Below are positions 1-7,940 of a DNA stretch of 15,340 bases, in pieces. Source of the stretch: Mansonella perstans. Its lineage: Eukaryota; Nematoda; Chromadorea; Rhabditida; Onchocercidae. Where the stretch lies: assembly GCA_037074765.1 (NCBI GenBank), contig JBAMDO010000487.1, forward strand, positions 1 to 15,340, written 5' to 3'. How positions within the stretch are numbered: the stretch's first letter is position 1; each line of letters starts with the position of its first letter. Made by a program: the position numbers and the translations under genes. A model generated the notes under the pieces. That model was not told the DNA's origin, searched no databases, and saw only the letters and a program-made list of their open reading frames with translations.

Positions 1-431
1 AAAACACCTCGGCTTGGGTAATTAAACCCTTTATTTTAGAACGAAAATAAAGTGGATAGTAAACAGTAGAATAGCGAATAAAGCGTGAGCAAGACTGGAA
101 TCCTTGGAATGAAGATTGTGAGTTAAGTACAGTTTATATAGTCTAGAAGAAGGAGTGGTTTACACCGGAAACTTTAGACCTAATTAACATATAAGTATGC
201 TAATGAGAAATTCAGGATGAGAATTTGAATGAATATTTGGAGTGATTGTTAGGAAAAGAATTTACTGTATAACGGAACACGAACACAAACATCTGGGAAA
301 AAAAAGAAAAAACACATTTGAATTTGGTAGGAAATAACTCTAAAAATGTAAATGAGATAACTAATGAATCATGGAAACCATTCCTTTTAATTTGTATAAA
401 ATTTATTTTAATTTTCGCGAGTTTCGCGACA
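1..431 (-). repeat. 3' LTR of element 1 (truncated by window start)
   Basis: This matches 7607-8065 in the same orientation and ends GTTTCGCGACA at 431, exactly where similarity to the right LTR stops. About 58 bp of U5-side sequence lies outside the window. It has TATATAA (140-134 on the minus strand) and AATAAA (35-30) at places equivalent to the other LTR. Its spliced-leader segment (8-28) is degenerate, while the right copy is exact. Confidence 0.93.
8..28 (-). promoter_or_regulatory. Degenerate SL1-like sequence in the 3' LTR
   Basis: This is the counterpart of 7613-7634. The 5' sixteen bases of the leader (GGTTTAATTACCCAAG in element sense) are intact. Towards the leader's 3' end there is one deleted base and two substitutions. 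It lies just after AATAAA (35-30). Confidence 0.8.
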
Positions 432-513
432 TTCCGGAGAGAGGGGAGTTGCTGGGTTTGATGAATGTATAATTGGATTATATGATAGAGGAATATAATT
501 ATTATAGGGATTT
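432..513. other. Short non-coding stretch between env stop and 3' LTR, without a normal polypurine tract
   Basis: A retroelement in this orientation needs a purine run on the minus strand directly before the 3' LTR, for plus-strand priming. Here the minus strand is pyrimidine-rich next to the LTR; the purine run (GGAGAGAGGGGAG, 435-447) is on the plus strand. Confidence 0.6.
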
Positions 514-1287
514 CTACTGTCGTGTTTCATTTAGGGGAACTTGGACTATTCTCATAGGAATGGATTCCGTGGGCTTTGTACTTTTGATACATAGAAAATG
601 AAAAATGAAGTTAATGAGTTTAAATTTCAATTCTATAACGATTACCATGAATAAAATTACAAAACTGCATACATCGATAGCGATAAGTTTCCAATGAGTA
701 TTATAAGCGTTAATTCTTCTTCTATGGTTTTTGTCGTTTTCTCGAATTGTATTGTTATCTGTTCGATTAGTTCTTCTCCTTGCTGTTCTACTTCGGTCCA
801 AAGTAACTTTGACTTCGGTATCGGTTTTCAAGTTGATGATTTCGTGTCTTTGTGCCAATATTTCTAATTCCGCGTCGATTCTTTCGACTTCAAGTTTACT
901 GACGATGCCTGCTTTGAATTCGACCCTTTTCCATTCGGAATTATTAATATTACAGGGTGCTATATATAACCTGTCATTAACCCTATTAGCTATAATATCA
1001 CTTCTCTGGACTAATAATTTAGCTGCTAAGGTCGGGTCACTGGTTGATAGCCATTCTATTAGGAGTAATAAATTATTTCTATTTTCACAACTTCGTCGTT
1101 GTGTCTCAATCAATTGTTGTTTAAGTTGTAAATTTGTAATATCAAAAATATATTGAAACTTAATATTTTCAGGATCAAATTTACTTATTTCGGTTTCCTC
1201 CTTCCTGCTTAGTTCTTTCATGATTAGCTGATCCTTGGAATCCGAATTCACCCGTACTTGTTGATTGCCCTTGATCGACTCCTTCAT
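514..1287 (-). pseudogene. env: Env-like C-terminal part with membrane anchor, element 1
   Basis: This has 257 residues in the same frame as the previous block, separated from it only by two stops in a 21-bp stretch. A helical stretch (about 45-80, FDITNLQLKQQLIETQ) is followed by a DPTLAAKLLVQRSDI segment and YIAPC. A Lys/Arg-rich stretch (165-195) leads into one strong hydrophobic segment, about 200-221 (KLIAIDVCSFVILFMVIVIE), and a short basic tail. This is the layout of a viral transmembrane fusion subunit. The helix, DPT and Cys arrangement reminds me of class III-type fusion proteins (chuvirus or herpesvirus gB-like) reported in some BEL/Pao elements. That family assignment is inference and weak; the membrane-anchored Env role is better supported. 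Confidence 0.65.
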
Positions 1288-1305
1288 CGATGATTATGTT
1301 TCCAT

Positions 1306-3087
1306 TCATAAGATGAGGTTTAGAAAACTTACAAGTTGTATCTTGCAGCTTCTCGTTCCTTTGAATGTGAGTGATGTTTGCAGATCATCTATCATCACGT
1401 GATTTTCATATATTTGGGCGTTGTATCTCCCAATTCTTTTGTAGAGGCATTTACTGGTTGCCTGTGTGTTGTCCCATAGTATGATACTGGTCTGCAATAT
1501 GCACTTACCACTTTGGGTTAGGCAGTGATTTGTATCATCGAGATCTGAGAGTAGTCCTTTGCCGTCGTAAAGGAGGAGTGATCCTTCTTCTACCACGTAA
1601 TTAGTGGTAGCTTGACATCTAGTTCCGAGCCAACCGTAGGAATACTGGACATTGTTCGTTGTCCATTTATTCGGCTTGACTCTCTTTAACGGTGATTCGG
1701 TTGATTCCCTCTGGTCGTATAAATTTGTGCATAGATGGTAAGGTATGGGAGAAGTGGTAGTTTCGTCTGAAACTACCGACAAGGATAATCTCAAGAAGGC
1801 CTTGGTGCATACCGTCCTCGTAATGTTGCTACACTTGATTGCAGGTATCCGAGTGTGAGTCCGCGTGTAGACTGTGACTTGTGTTAAGGTGATGTTTTGG
1901 TGGGTGATTTCGTCACAGTTCCACCTTTGTGGCATGTTGAAAGGGGTACCTGTAATCCATTTACAGTTTTGTTTAGCGTTTGATTCGACTGTAGTGATGA
2001 GAATGAGCGCCATAATATAAAGACAGTTCATCATTGTCTTGGAAGTCGATTGTGGTTCGTTCCGTTTCCGAATGGCTGCTCTGGTTCTTGTAGCAATTGG
2101 CTCTTCTGCTTCAACGGTTTGGATTGGGTCCTGAGGAGTTGGGTCCTGCGGAGTTGGGTCCTGAGGAGTTGGGTCCTGCGGAGTTGGGTCCTGAGGAGTT
2201 GAGTCCTGAGGAGCTGATTCTTGAGCAGTTTCGCTATCCTCAACTTCTAGAGGATACAAAACATTTATTGGTCTGGTGAGGACCTTTCCTTGTGATGTCT
2301 TGATGATGGCACTTCTCTTCTTCCCATCCTTGCCTTCCTTGATTTCTTTGATCCTTGCTAGTTTCCACATACCACGAGGGATATTAGGTTCGTTGACTAA
2401 TACAATCTCCCCTTCGCGTGGTATCCTGGTTTCTACATTTCTGGGAGATGTATGAAACCTTTGTGTTCTTTCTCTGAGACTGGTTAAATACTCGTGTCTC
2501 CAGATCTCCCAGAATAGATTCAAGACTTTGAGTGTATTTAACCAGTATCGGATAAGTATCTGCTTGTTATTGGGTTTATGAGGAACAAATTCCTCTTCGT
2601 CGTCCATGTTGGTGAGGGGAGTTACTAGCGAGGCATCAGGGGAGAGGAAATCGATTGGACGTATGATTACGTGGTTATCGCAGTTTACGTATGTCAGAGG
2701 TCGAGTATTAAGTATTCCCTCGATCTCTATTATGAGAGTTACTAACTCTCTCTCCCACAGCAGCCTTCTGCCGATAGCTCTCCTCATGGTCCTTTTTGTT
2801 AGGCCGATGAGTCTTTCGTAGACTCCTCCTTTCCAAGGAGCCTTTGGTATGATGTTTCTCCATGTCATTCCCTTTTTCATGAAGAAGTTTGATAGTTCGG
2901 AATTCTGTTCCTTGATTGCTTTGAAGACGAGTTGGAACTGGCTTGCATTGTCGCTTAGGACTGATTCTAGACATCCTCGTCGAGCGATGAATCTTCTAAA
3001 GATGTCCAAGAAACATTCGGCTGATAAATTATCAGCTAATTCTAGATGAACAGCTCTGGTAGTGAAGCACGTAAACAGAGTACCCAT
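1306..3087 (-). pseudogene. pol: Integrase catalytic core and C-terminal domain joined to env-like N-terminal part, element 1
   Basis: This open frame of 593 residues has three parts. Residues 1-130 carry the rest of the integrase core: LSDNASQF (Asp 46) and KGGVYERLIGL (Glu 91), 44 residues apart. Residues 130-290 match the C-terminal extension of BEL/Pao integrases (DUF5641-like). Residues about 295-335 are a Pro-Gln-Asp repeat. From Met 352 (codon at 2034-2032) a signal-peptide-like run (MMNCLYIMALILITTVESNA) opens a Cys-rich, secreted-type domain with NIT sequons, resembling an envelope glycoprotein N-terminal region. No stop separates Pol and this region, so it would be a fusion or be expressed from a spliced mRNA. 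The frame ends with TGA at 1308-1306; a second in-frame stop follows at 1296-1294. Confidence 0.82.
2126..2230. repeat. 15-bp tandem repeat encoding T-P-Q-D-P
   Basis: Seven units of GGGTCCTGAGGAGTT type start at 2126. The first five alternate A and C at the ninth base (GAG/GCG), giving a 30-bp higher-order period; the last two units are diverged. On the minus strand each unit encodes one T-P-Q-D-P pentapeptide between integrase and the env-like region. The length is a multiple of three, so changes in copy number keep the frame. Confidence 0.92.
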
Positions 3088-3458
3088 CGTTTTGCTATAC
3101 CCGTCTCAGTTTTAACAGAGAGGGGGCCAAAATAGTCTAGACCTATGTGTGCGAAGGTTCTAGACCGAGTGACCCTTTCTTCTGGGAGACTGGGCATTTC
3201 CGGAAGCTCAAATGGCTTTGTAGTCCATCTTTTGCAAGCTCTACACTTGTTTAGGACTCGTTTGACTTCACTTCTGCCTTTCGGTACCCAGAAATTGCGT
3301 CGCATTTCTGCTAACGTGTGGGCAACTCCAGCATGAAGTAAGTCCTCATGATGCCTTTGTATGATGAGCTCGGTTATCGGATTGTGTCTTGGGAGATAGA
3401 TAGGGTGTTTACTGCACCTATCAATTCTGAGTTCTCTAATCGACTCAGAGATCTCCAT
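3042..3458 (-). pseudogene. pol: Integrase zinc-binding domain and first catalytic Asp, element 1
   Basis: An integrase H-H-C-C zinc-binding domain is visible (His 37, His 42, Cys 72 and Cys 75, counted from the Met at 3458), followed by the start of the catalytic core with IGLDYFGP (Asp 108). The first dozen residues are out of frame, because the shift from the RNase H block lies near 3410. The frame is lost again near 3080, where the next block takes over. Integrase joins the linear cDNA to the host chromosome. Confidence 0.88.
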
Positions 3459-4264
3459 ATTCCCTTATCGTCGCGATACAGTTTCCATTTCTCCTTTTCT
3501 TCATCTGTGATTTGTCCTGTTTGTCCTTGCTTGAATAGTATCCATTCTGCTAATTTATAGTCATGGGTTGTGAATCGTCCTTTTGCAGCCGAGAGTGGTT
3601 TTAACCATTCGAATTTCCTTTTCGTTATGAGTTTAATGAATTTAAGGACTCGAATAGTTGTCCGTACTAATTTTAGCCATTTACTAAAACGGCTTACCTC
3701 TATTAGTTTAAAATTTTCGTTGAGGTGAGTTGTGACCTCGGCGGCGGTTATTTCGATTGCCTTTTCTTTTTCAATTTCTTCTTTGAAATTGTGTTTCCAA
3801 TATGGCCACTTAGATTCGTCTTCCTTCAACCATTGCGGACCAACCCACCATTGCTCGAACATTGCTAGTTGAGTTGGAGACATATATCCCTTTGTTAATA
3901 TATCAGCAGGGTTACATTTACTTGGCACATATCGGTATGAGAATTCTGACATTCTAATTTCGTCGATTCTATTTTGTATGAATCTGGGTAGGAGTCCTGA
4001 TCGGTTTTTGATCCATTGGAGTGCGCATCGGGAATCTGACCACAATGTGACTCCTACTTGTTCGATTTCTAATTGTTTGATGATGAAGTTGGTTGCTCTT
4101 ACTCCAATTAGGATGGCTAGCAGTTCTAGTTTAGGTATTGTCATACCTTTTATAGGAGCTATACGCGATTTTGCAAAAATCAAAGATGTATTTGCATCTT
4201 GCTTTGCATAGATTGCTGTCGCGTATGCTTTGGTGGATGCGTCCGTAAAGACATGAATGTTCAA
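3374..4264 (-). pseudogene. pol: RNase H domain and Pol linker, element 1
   Basis: This is an RNase H-like fold with its acidic residues in place: FTDAS (Asp 8 from the Met at 4264), MTIPKLELLA (Glu 47), TLWSDSR (Asp 77) and CNPADILTKG (Asp 121). It removes RNA from RNA-DNA hybrids in reverse transcription. After it comes a Lys/Glu-rich linker ([20 protein letters not shown]) leading into integrase. The frame is open up to the nonsense codon at 4463-4465. Continuity with integrase is lost near 3410; the last 15 or so residues are out-of-frame translation. Confidence 0.88.
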
Positions 4265-4587
4265 TTGTTGTAGTCGATCGGGATCGATTACAATACGTGG
4301 GATTTCTCTGACCTTTGTTGGCCATTGGCTTATGAGTAGTTCCCACGTTTCAATTTCATGATTTTCCAGTGACTGATCCCATGATAGTTTTCTTTTCCAA
4401 AGAGTTTGTAGGAAAAGTTTGAGTGGTAGCGTTAATGGACTTAAAAATCCCAGAGGATCGTATTACGAAGCGATAAATTGTAAGATTGTCCTCTTTGTTG
4501 GGATTTGGTTATTCCATGGTTTTAAAATTATTTCAATAGAATCAGTGACTGGGTTCCAATGGATACCAAGAATCTTTTTAATTTGAC
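4265..4587 (-). pseudogene. pol: RT connection region with a nonsense codon, element 1
   Basis: No Met-initiated frame covers this stretch, but the minus strand still encodes Pol-like sequence in the frame of the downstream RNase H block, including a YDPLGFLSP segment typical of the BEL/Pao connection (Peptidase_A17-like) region. A TAA at 4463-4465 interrupts that frame just before this segment. It is a substitution-type lesion, so it speaks for real decay and not only for indel errors. Confidence 0.75.
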
Positions 4588-5142
4588 TTACCTTTGCTCG
4601 GTCGTTTTCAGGTATGAGTTCATTGAATTTTTGTCGTTTGAGAAGAATTCTCGTATGTTCATTGAGGCATTCTTGAAGATGTCCTTCGTTTCCTTGTAGA
4701 TTTGGAGTGCTTCCTCGGTTCCGCTTGCTGATAATAAAATATTATCGACATACAGATTTTTCTTGATTTCTAAAGCGGTTTTGCTCCCGTAGTTCTCCAA
4801 ATGATGATTAAGCGTGGCTGAAAGTAGAAACGGGGACGCTATGATGCCGAATGGAACTCTCTGAAACCGATAGCATATTAGATTTTCCGGTGTGGTGCCT
4901 CCTTGGATATCTTTTATCCATAAGAAACGGGTACAGTTTCTTTCGGATGGGTGTAATTCCACTTGTAGAAAGGCCTTTTCTATATCGGCGGCTATCACAT
5001 TCTTCATTACCCTGAAGCGGAGTAAAACACCCGCTAATTCAGGTAATGTGATAGGGCCGCGGTATAGCATGTTGTTGAGGCTCTTTTCTCCCTTGACGTG
5101 TGCGGAGGCATCGTAAACAATCCGTAAGTTTGTTGTTGTCTT
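4588..5142 (-). pseudogene. pol: Reverse transcriptase core, element 1
   Basis: The visible motifs, counted from the Met at 5070, are the first catalytic Asp in AADIEKAF (residue 29), the FGIIASPF turn (about 74-81), and the catalytic loop LYVDNILL with YVDN at 107-110. Most retroelement RTs have YxDD. The second Asp is Asn here; this may be normal for some nematode BEL/Pao elements or may be a lesion, and I cannot check which. The frame breaks near 4610, before the connection region. RT copies element RNA into DNA in the particle. Confidence 0.87.
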
Positions 5143-5519
5143 TGCCGGGTGAGTACTTCGTGGTGAGGCAAGTAATGGATGATGCCTTCTTGATCCATAT
5201 TTGCCGTTACTGTTTCGATTACATTTGATAAGAGTTGTTCCTTGATTGTTCTGTCGTAACGTTCAAGCAGGGATTGATTTGCTTGAAGACGTTTGACGAG
5301 CGTTTTGAGCCGTCCATAACAAAGACCGTAGTTGTCTTGCAAGCTAGCCTTTATATCTTTCCATGGCCAGCATACTTGATACCGATTGTTTTTCATTGAG
5401 ATGCAATTTTTGAATTGCTCCAATGCTTTCTCGTCGTCTTGGTCAGTTGGTTGTTCTTGGATTCCGATTACTTCCAACTTCCAAAACTGATCGATGTCTT
5501 GTTTGGTGACAGTGGTCAC
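5034..5519 (-). pseudogene. pol: RT N-terminal extension, element 1
   Basis: This block starts with DIDQFWKLEVIGIQ and continues through YQVCWPWKD, NYGLCYGRL and [11 protein letters not shown]. All have direct counterparts in element 2 ([40 protein letters not shown]). In BEL/Pao polyproteins this conserved stretch links protease to the RT fingers. Similarity to element 2 leaves this frame near 5143, in a short C-run, and resumes in the frame of the next block; the residues after that point here are out of frame. The apparent start is a GTG codon, so this is a fragment of Pol and not an independent gene. Confidence 0.85.
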
Positions 5520-6301
5520 ATTAACGGAGTGACACTGTCAGGTTTGCACGTCATGTTGATGTATCCACAGCCTGTTATTATTGGTCCTACTTTGGTATGA
5601 AGTAGGTGAAAACCTGATAACATGCTGTGGGCTTTGTTCGGTAACAGGAATTCAAAAAAGTAGTCCAGACCGATGATAATGTCTGGTCGTCTCCAATATC
5701 CATCCGACTCGTCCAACTGTTTTTGTTGTGTGATGGAGCTCATGTCGTAGGATGTTGGAGTAATAATTTGCAGTCTGTCCGTGAGGTAATCTAATGCATA
5801 GGCATTAATATTTATAATTTTAGATTCCGGACTTCTTATTCCCACGTTTACCTTATTAGTTTGGTAAACCTTGGGTAATTGATTGCCAAAGGAAAAAAGT
5901 TTTACGTCTTCCTTTGCATTTTCCGATAAGTGCAAACGGCTAACTAACTTCTTCGTGATAAATGAAGATTGTGACCCCGGATCGAAGAGTACCATGGCTT
6001 CTTCATGATTTTCCGGTTTGCTGGGGTTGACTGCCTCTATTTCCTTACATATTAACAAAACCCTCTTACCTTGATGATTAACTGGCTGGTTCAGTGAGTT
6101 GATGACGATTGTTGAGTTTGATTCTTGTTTGCTTGCTCCATTTTTGGTCGAGCTATAAGTTTTGTGGCACAATGCCGTCTTGTGATCGCCATTGCAATGG
6201 AAACATGTTCGTTTCCTTCGATTGCACTCACTTGTTGCGTGCTCCTTACTGAAGCAGTTGATACATGCCTTGAGGTCCTTCAGGCGATCGTATCGTTGTT
6301 T
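5516..6301 (-). pseudogene. pol: Zinc knuckles and aspartic protease of Pol, element 1
   Basis: The frame is open upstream of the Met at 6172. From about 6265 it encodes a CCHC knuckle (CINCFSKEHATSEC, C-x2-C-x4-H-x4-C), then a second, C-x2-C-x3-H-x4-C, ending near 6167. These bind the genomic RNA. The downstream domain matches the retropepsin-like protease of BEL/Pao elements (DUF1758 type). Its active-site loop reads LFDPGSQSSFI where element 2 has LFDSGSQ, so the usual D-S/T-G is D-P-G here, which would probably harm activity. A second conserved block is PDIIIGLDYFFEF. The frame ends at 5516 and the RT N-terminal block follows in another frame, so a one-base shift lies near 5525. Confidence 0.87.
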
Positions 6302-6858
6302 CGTCGTCGCGTAGTTTGGGCATTCATTGTCCCAATGGTTTTTATTACAAAAGGTACAAGGTCTTTTCTCCTTGTTGCCTTTTGTTTCTTACCAGCCTGA
6401 GGAGGTTTTACCTCGTTTGGTTGTTTTGTGATAGTTAGGGCAGAGGTTTCTCTCTCCCTTTGAAAGTGAACCGCTCTTTTTGAGATCGGTTGTTGATGAG
6501 GTTTTTGAACCAATCCTTTTGGGCTTGGTCCTTGTTGAGGGTTTTGGTTTCTACTTACGTCCTCGCTTCTAAGGATTATTTCCATTAGGAATTTTCGTAA
6601 GCAACTTACCGACCATGATGTTGTTTCCTTCTTCGCCTGGTAGACTTTATCCAGGATCCATGGTGGTAGCTTGCTTTCGATCGTCGATTCAATGATGGGA
6701 TGCTCCAATATGTCCCCCATTGCTTCTAGTTGTCGAAGAATATTTTCCATGACTTCGACCCTTGCTTTCCAATCTTTGTCGTTGCGTTGAATGGACTGGA
6801 ATTCAAGGTATAATGATTTTTTAATGATTGCAGGGTTACCGTATTTGTCGGTTAACAC
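6280..6858 (-). pseudogene. gag: Gag C-terminal part, element 1
   Basis: This continues Gag in a shifted frame. About 192 residues align with the second Gag block of element 2 (IKKSLY/IKKSLF; LRQLEAMGDILEHPI/FRQLEALGENLEQTI). It contains a helical capsid segment, then a Pro/Gln/Lys-rich linker suited to nucleic-acid binding. A further frame shift near 6360 puts the nucleocapsid zinc knuckles into the frame of the next block, so the last 25 or so residues here are out-of-frame translation. Confidence 0.82.
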
Positions 6859-6887
6859 CTGCCTTACTACTTCGTAGTTTTCTGGAG

Positions 6888-7517
6888 CTATGTCAACCCT
6901 CTTATAGCTTCCAGTGCCTCACCCCTTAAACATGATCTTAGGTAGGTGAGCTTTTGAATATTCGATATGTCCTGGAGGTGAATAGCTGCATCGAAGTTAT
7001 TCCAGAATTCCCTCCATAACTTGATGTCGCCACTGAAGGTTGGCAGCGGTAACTTTGGTAGGTTTACCGTTGAATGGTAAACAGGTGAGGGATTGGCCAT
7101 TTCCCTCTCTCGCGTGGACGACGACTCCTCCTTTTTGATTGCTAATTCGAAGTCGTTATAATAAGAGTCAAGGATAATGATCGCTTCCTTGCTCTTATTA
7201 ATCATATGCAAGATTCCCTGTTTGTCCGTGACCATCCTCTCATACTTCTCTTCTTCTTCTTTCCTTTTCGTCGCTATTGTCGTTTGCTGTATGAGAGTTA
7301 GCCACTTATCGTTGATCACCTCCAAGTTATTGGCGTACATCTCTAGTTGTTTCGCCTTGTTTCGAACAATACGTTTTTTCGTTTCGTATTGTTTATTCTG
7401 TTCTTCTGGGGAGAGGTTCCGATCTGGCTGTGTTAGATCGAGTTCATTGATCTCCTCCAGAAGTTCGGCAATCCTGCCGATTGCTGGTTGCGCTGATTGT
7501 GCGACTGATGAGGACAT
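6888..7517 (-). pseudogene. gag: Gag N-terminal part, element 1
   Basis: This is the first open frame after the PBS. It opens upstream at 7571, but the Met at 7517 (MSSSVAQ) lies just after the PBS and matches the MSSS start in element 2, so I take it as the start. The product, about 209 residues, is hydrophilic and helical, with a charged Lys/Glu-rich middle likely to form a coiled coil. It is followed by PKLPLPTFSGD and WREFWNNFDAAIH, the capsid-type stretch typical of BEL/Pao Gag (known to databases as DUF1759-like). It would form the particle shell. The frame closes at 6888, where element 2 continues, so there is a frame break near 6890; the rest of Gag is in another frame at 6858-6280. 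Confidence 0.85.
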
Positions 7518-7527
7518 TCCGGTTCGA

Positions 7528-7545
7528 TCCTGATTCGTGGCACCA
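7528..7545 (-). other. Primer-binding site of element 1
   Basis: In element sense, TGGTGCCACGAATCAGGA begins 3 nt after the LTR. It starts with TGG, complementary to a tRNA CCA end. On the plus strand the stretch 7522-7545 reads as a tRNA 3' end: a GTTCGA T-loop motif, then a T-stem and acceptor strand ending in ACCA. I cannot name the tRNA with confidence. The site shares its first 11 nt with the PBS of element 2. Confidence 0.8.
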
Positions 7546-7612
7546 ATTTGTCGGGAAATTTTGTTGCGCAACCGTTGGTGTGTGGAGTGTGTTCAATTGA
7601 ATGTAGGAACAC

Positions 7613-7634
7613 CTCAAACTTGGGTAATTAAACC
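7613..7634 (-). promoter_or_regulatory. Exact 22-nt nematode SL1 spliced-leader sequence in the 5' LTR
   Basis: Read on the minus strand (element sense), these 22 bases equal the canonical nematode SL1 exon, beginning GGTTTAATTACCCAAG and ending TTTGAG, with no mismatch. It begins one base after the AATAAA signal (7641-7636) and is followed directly by GT, as the leader is in a real SL RNA. No SL RNA gene body (Sm site, snRNA stem-loops) is visible, so it is a leader sequence within an LTR and not an SL RNA gene. The identity is seen directly; a role in RNA processing or strand transfer is inference. Confidence 0.93.
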
Positions 7635-7635
7635 C

Positions 7636-7641
7636 TTTATT
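7636..7641 (-). terminator. Polyadenylation signal in element 1 LTR
   Basis: AATAAA on the minus strand, directly before the SL1 copy. The matching signal in the 3' LTR is at 30-35. Cleavage 10-25 nt downstream would put the RNA 3' end inside or just after the spliced-leader sequence. Confidence 0.6.
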
Positions 7642-7740
7642 TTAGAACGATAAATAAAGTGGATAGTAAACAGTAGAATAGCGAATAAAGCGTGAGCAAG
7701 ACTGGAATCCTTAGGATGAAGATTGGAAATTAAGTACAGT

Positions 7741-7747
7741 TTATATA
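7741..7747 (-). promoter_or_regulatory. TATA box of element 1 5' LTR
   Basis: TATATAA on the minus strand in the middle of the LTR, about 100 bp upstream of AATAAA. It marks the likely U3/R promoter, with transcription expected to start around 7710-7720. The same heptamer is conserved at 134-140 in the 3' LTR and at 10899-10905 in the LTR of element 2. Confidence 0.6.
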
Positions 7748-7888
7748 GTCTAGAAGAAGGAGTGGTTTACAATGGAAACTTTAGACCTGATTAACATATA
7801 AGTATGCTAATGAGAAATTCGGGATGAGAATTTGAATGAATATTTGGAGTGATTGACAGGAAAAGAATTTACTGTATAAACGGAACAC

Positions 7889-7940
7889 GAACACCTGGGG
7901 AAAAAAGAAAGAACATGAACATCTGGGTAAAAAAGAAAGA
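7889..7940. repeat. 28-bp near-tandem duplication specific to the 5' LTR
   Basis: Two copies of a unit of about 24 bp (GAACAYCTGGGKAAAAAAG then AAAGA) start at 7889 and 7917. The 3' LTR holds only one copy at the equivalent place. As both LTRs are identical at insertion, one changed afterwards. Confidence 0.75.

Noticed and set aside
731..1156. Plus-strand open frame of 141 codons opposite the env-like C-terminal part
   Set aside because: It is the complement of a better-supported minus-strand coding region; no domain is recognisable. The same holds for plus-strand frames at 2097, 2606, 4892, 6125, 7177, 9196 and 9996.
2126..2230. Regular short repeats as a possible CRISPR array
   Set aside because: The units are contiguous 15-mers without spacers, in a coding frame, in a eukaryotic retroelement.
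5034..5142. Programmed ribosomal frameshifting between Pol blocks
   Set aside because: There are too many breaks, in different directions and inside conserved domains, and the breaks differ between the two elements. Lesions or sequence errors explain them better.
7522..7545. A tRNA gene fragment
   Set aside because: Only the 3' end of a tRNA is matched and the place, directly after the LTR, is that of a PBS; there is no anticodon arm or 5' acceptor strand.
7613..7634. An SL RNA gene in the LTR
   Set aside because: Only the 22-nt leader and a following GT are present; the SL RNA intron part with Sm-binding site and stem-loops is not seen.
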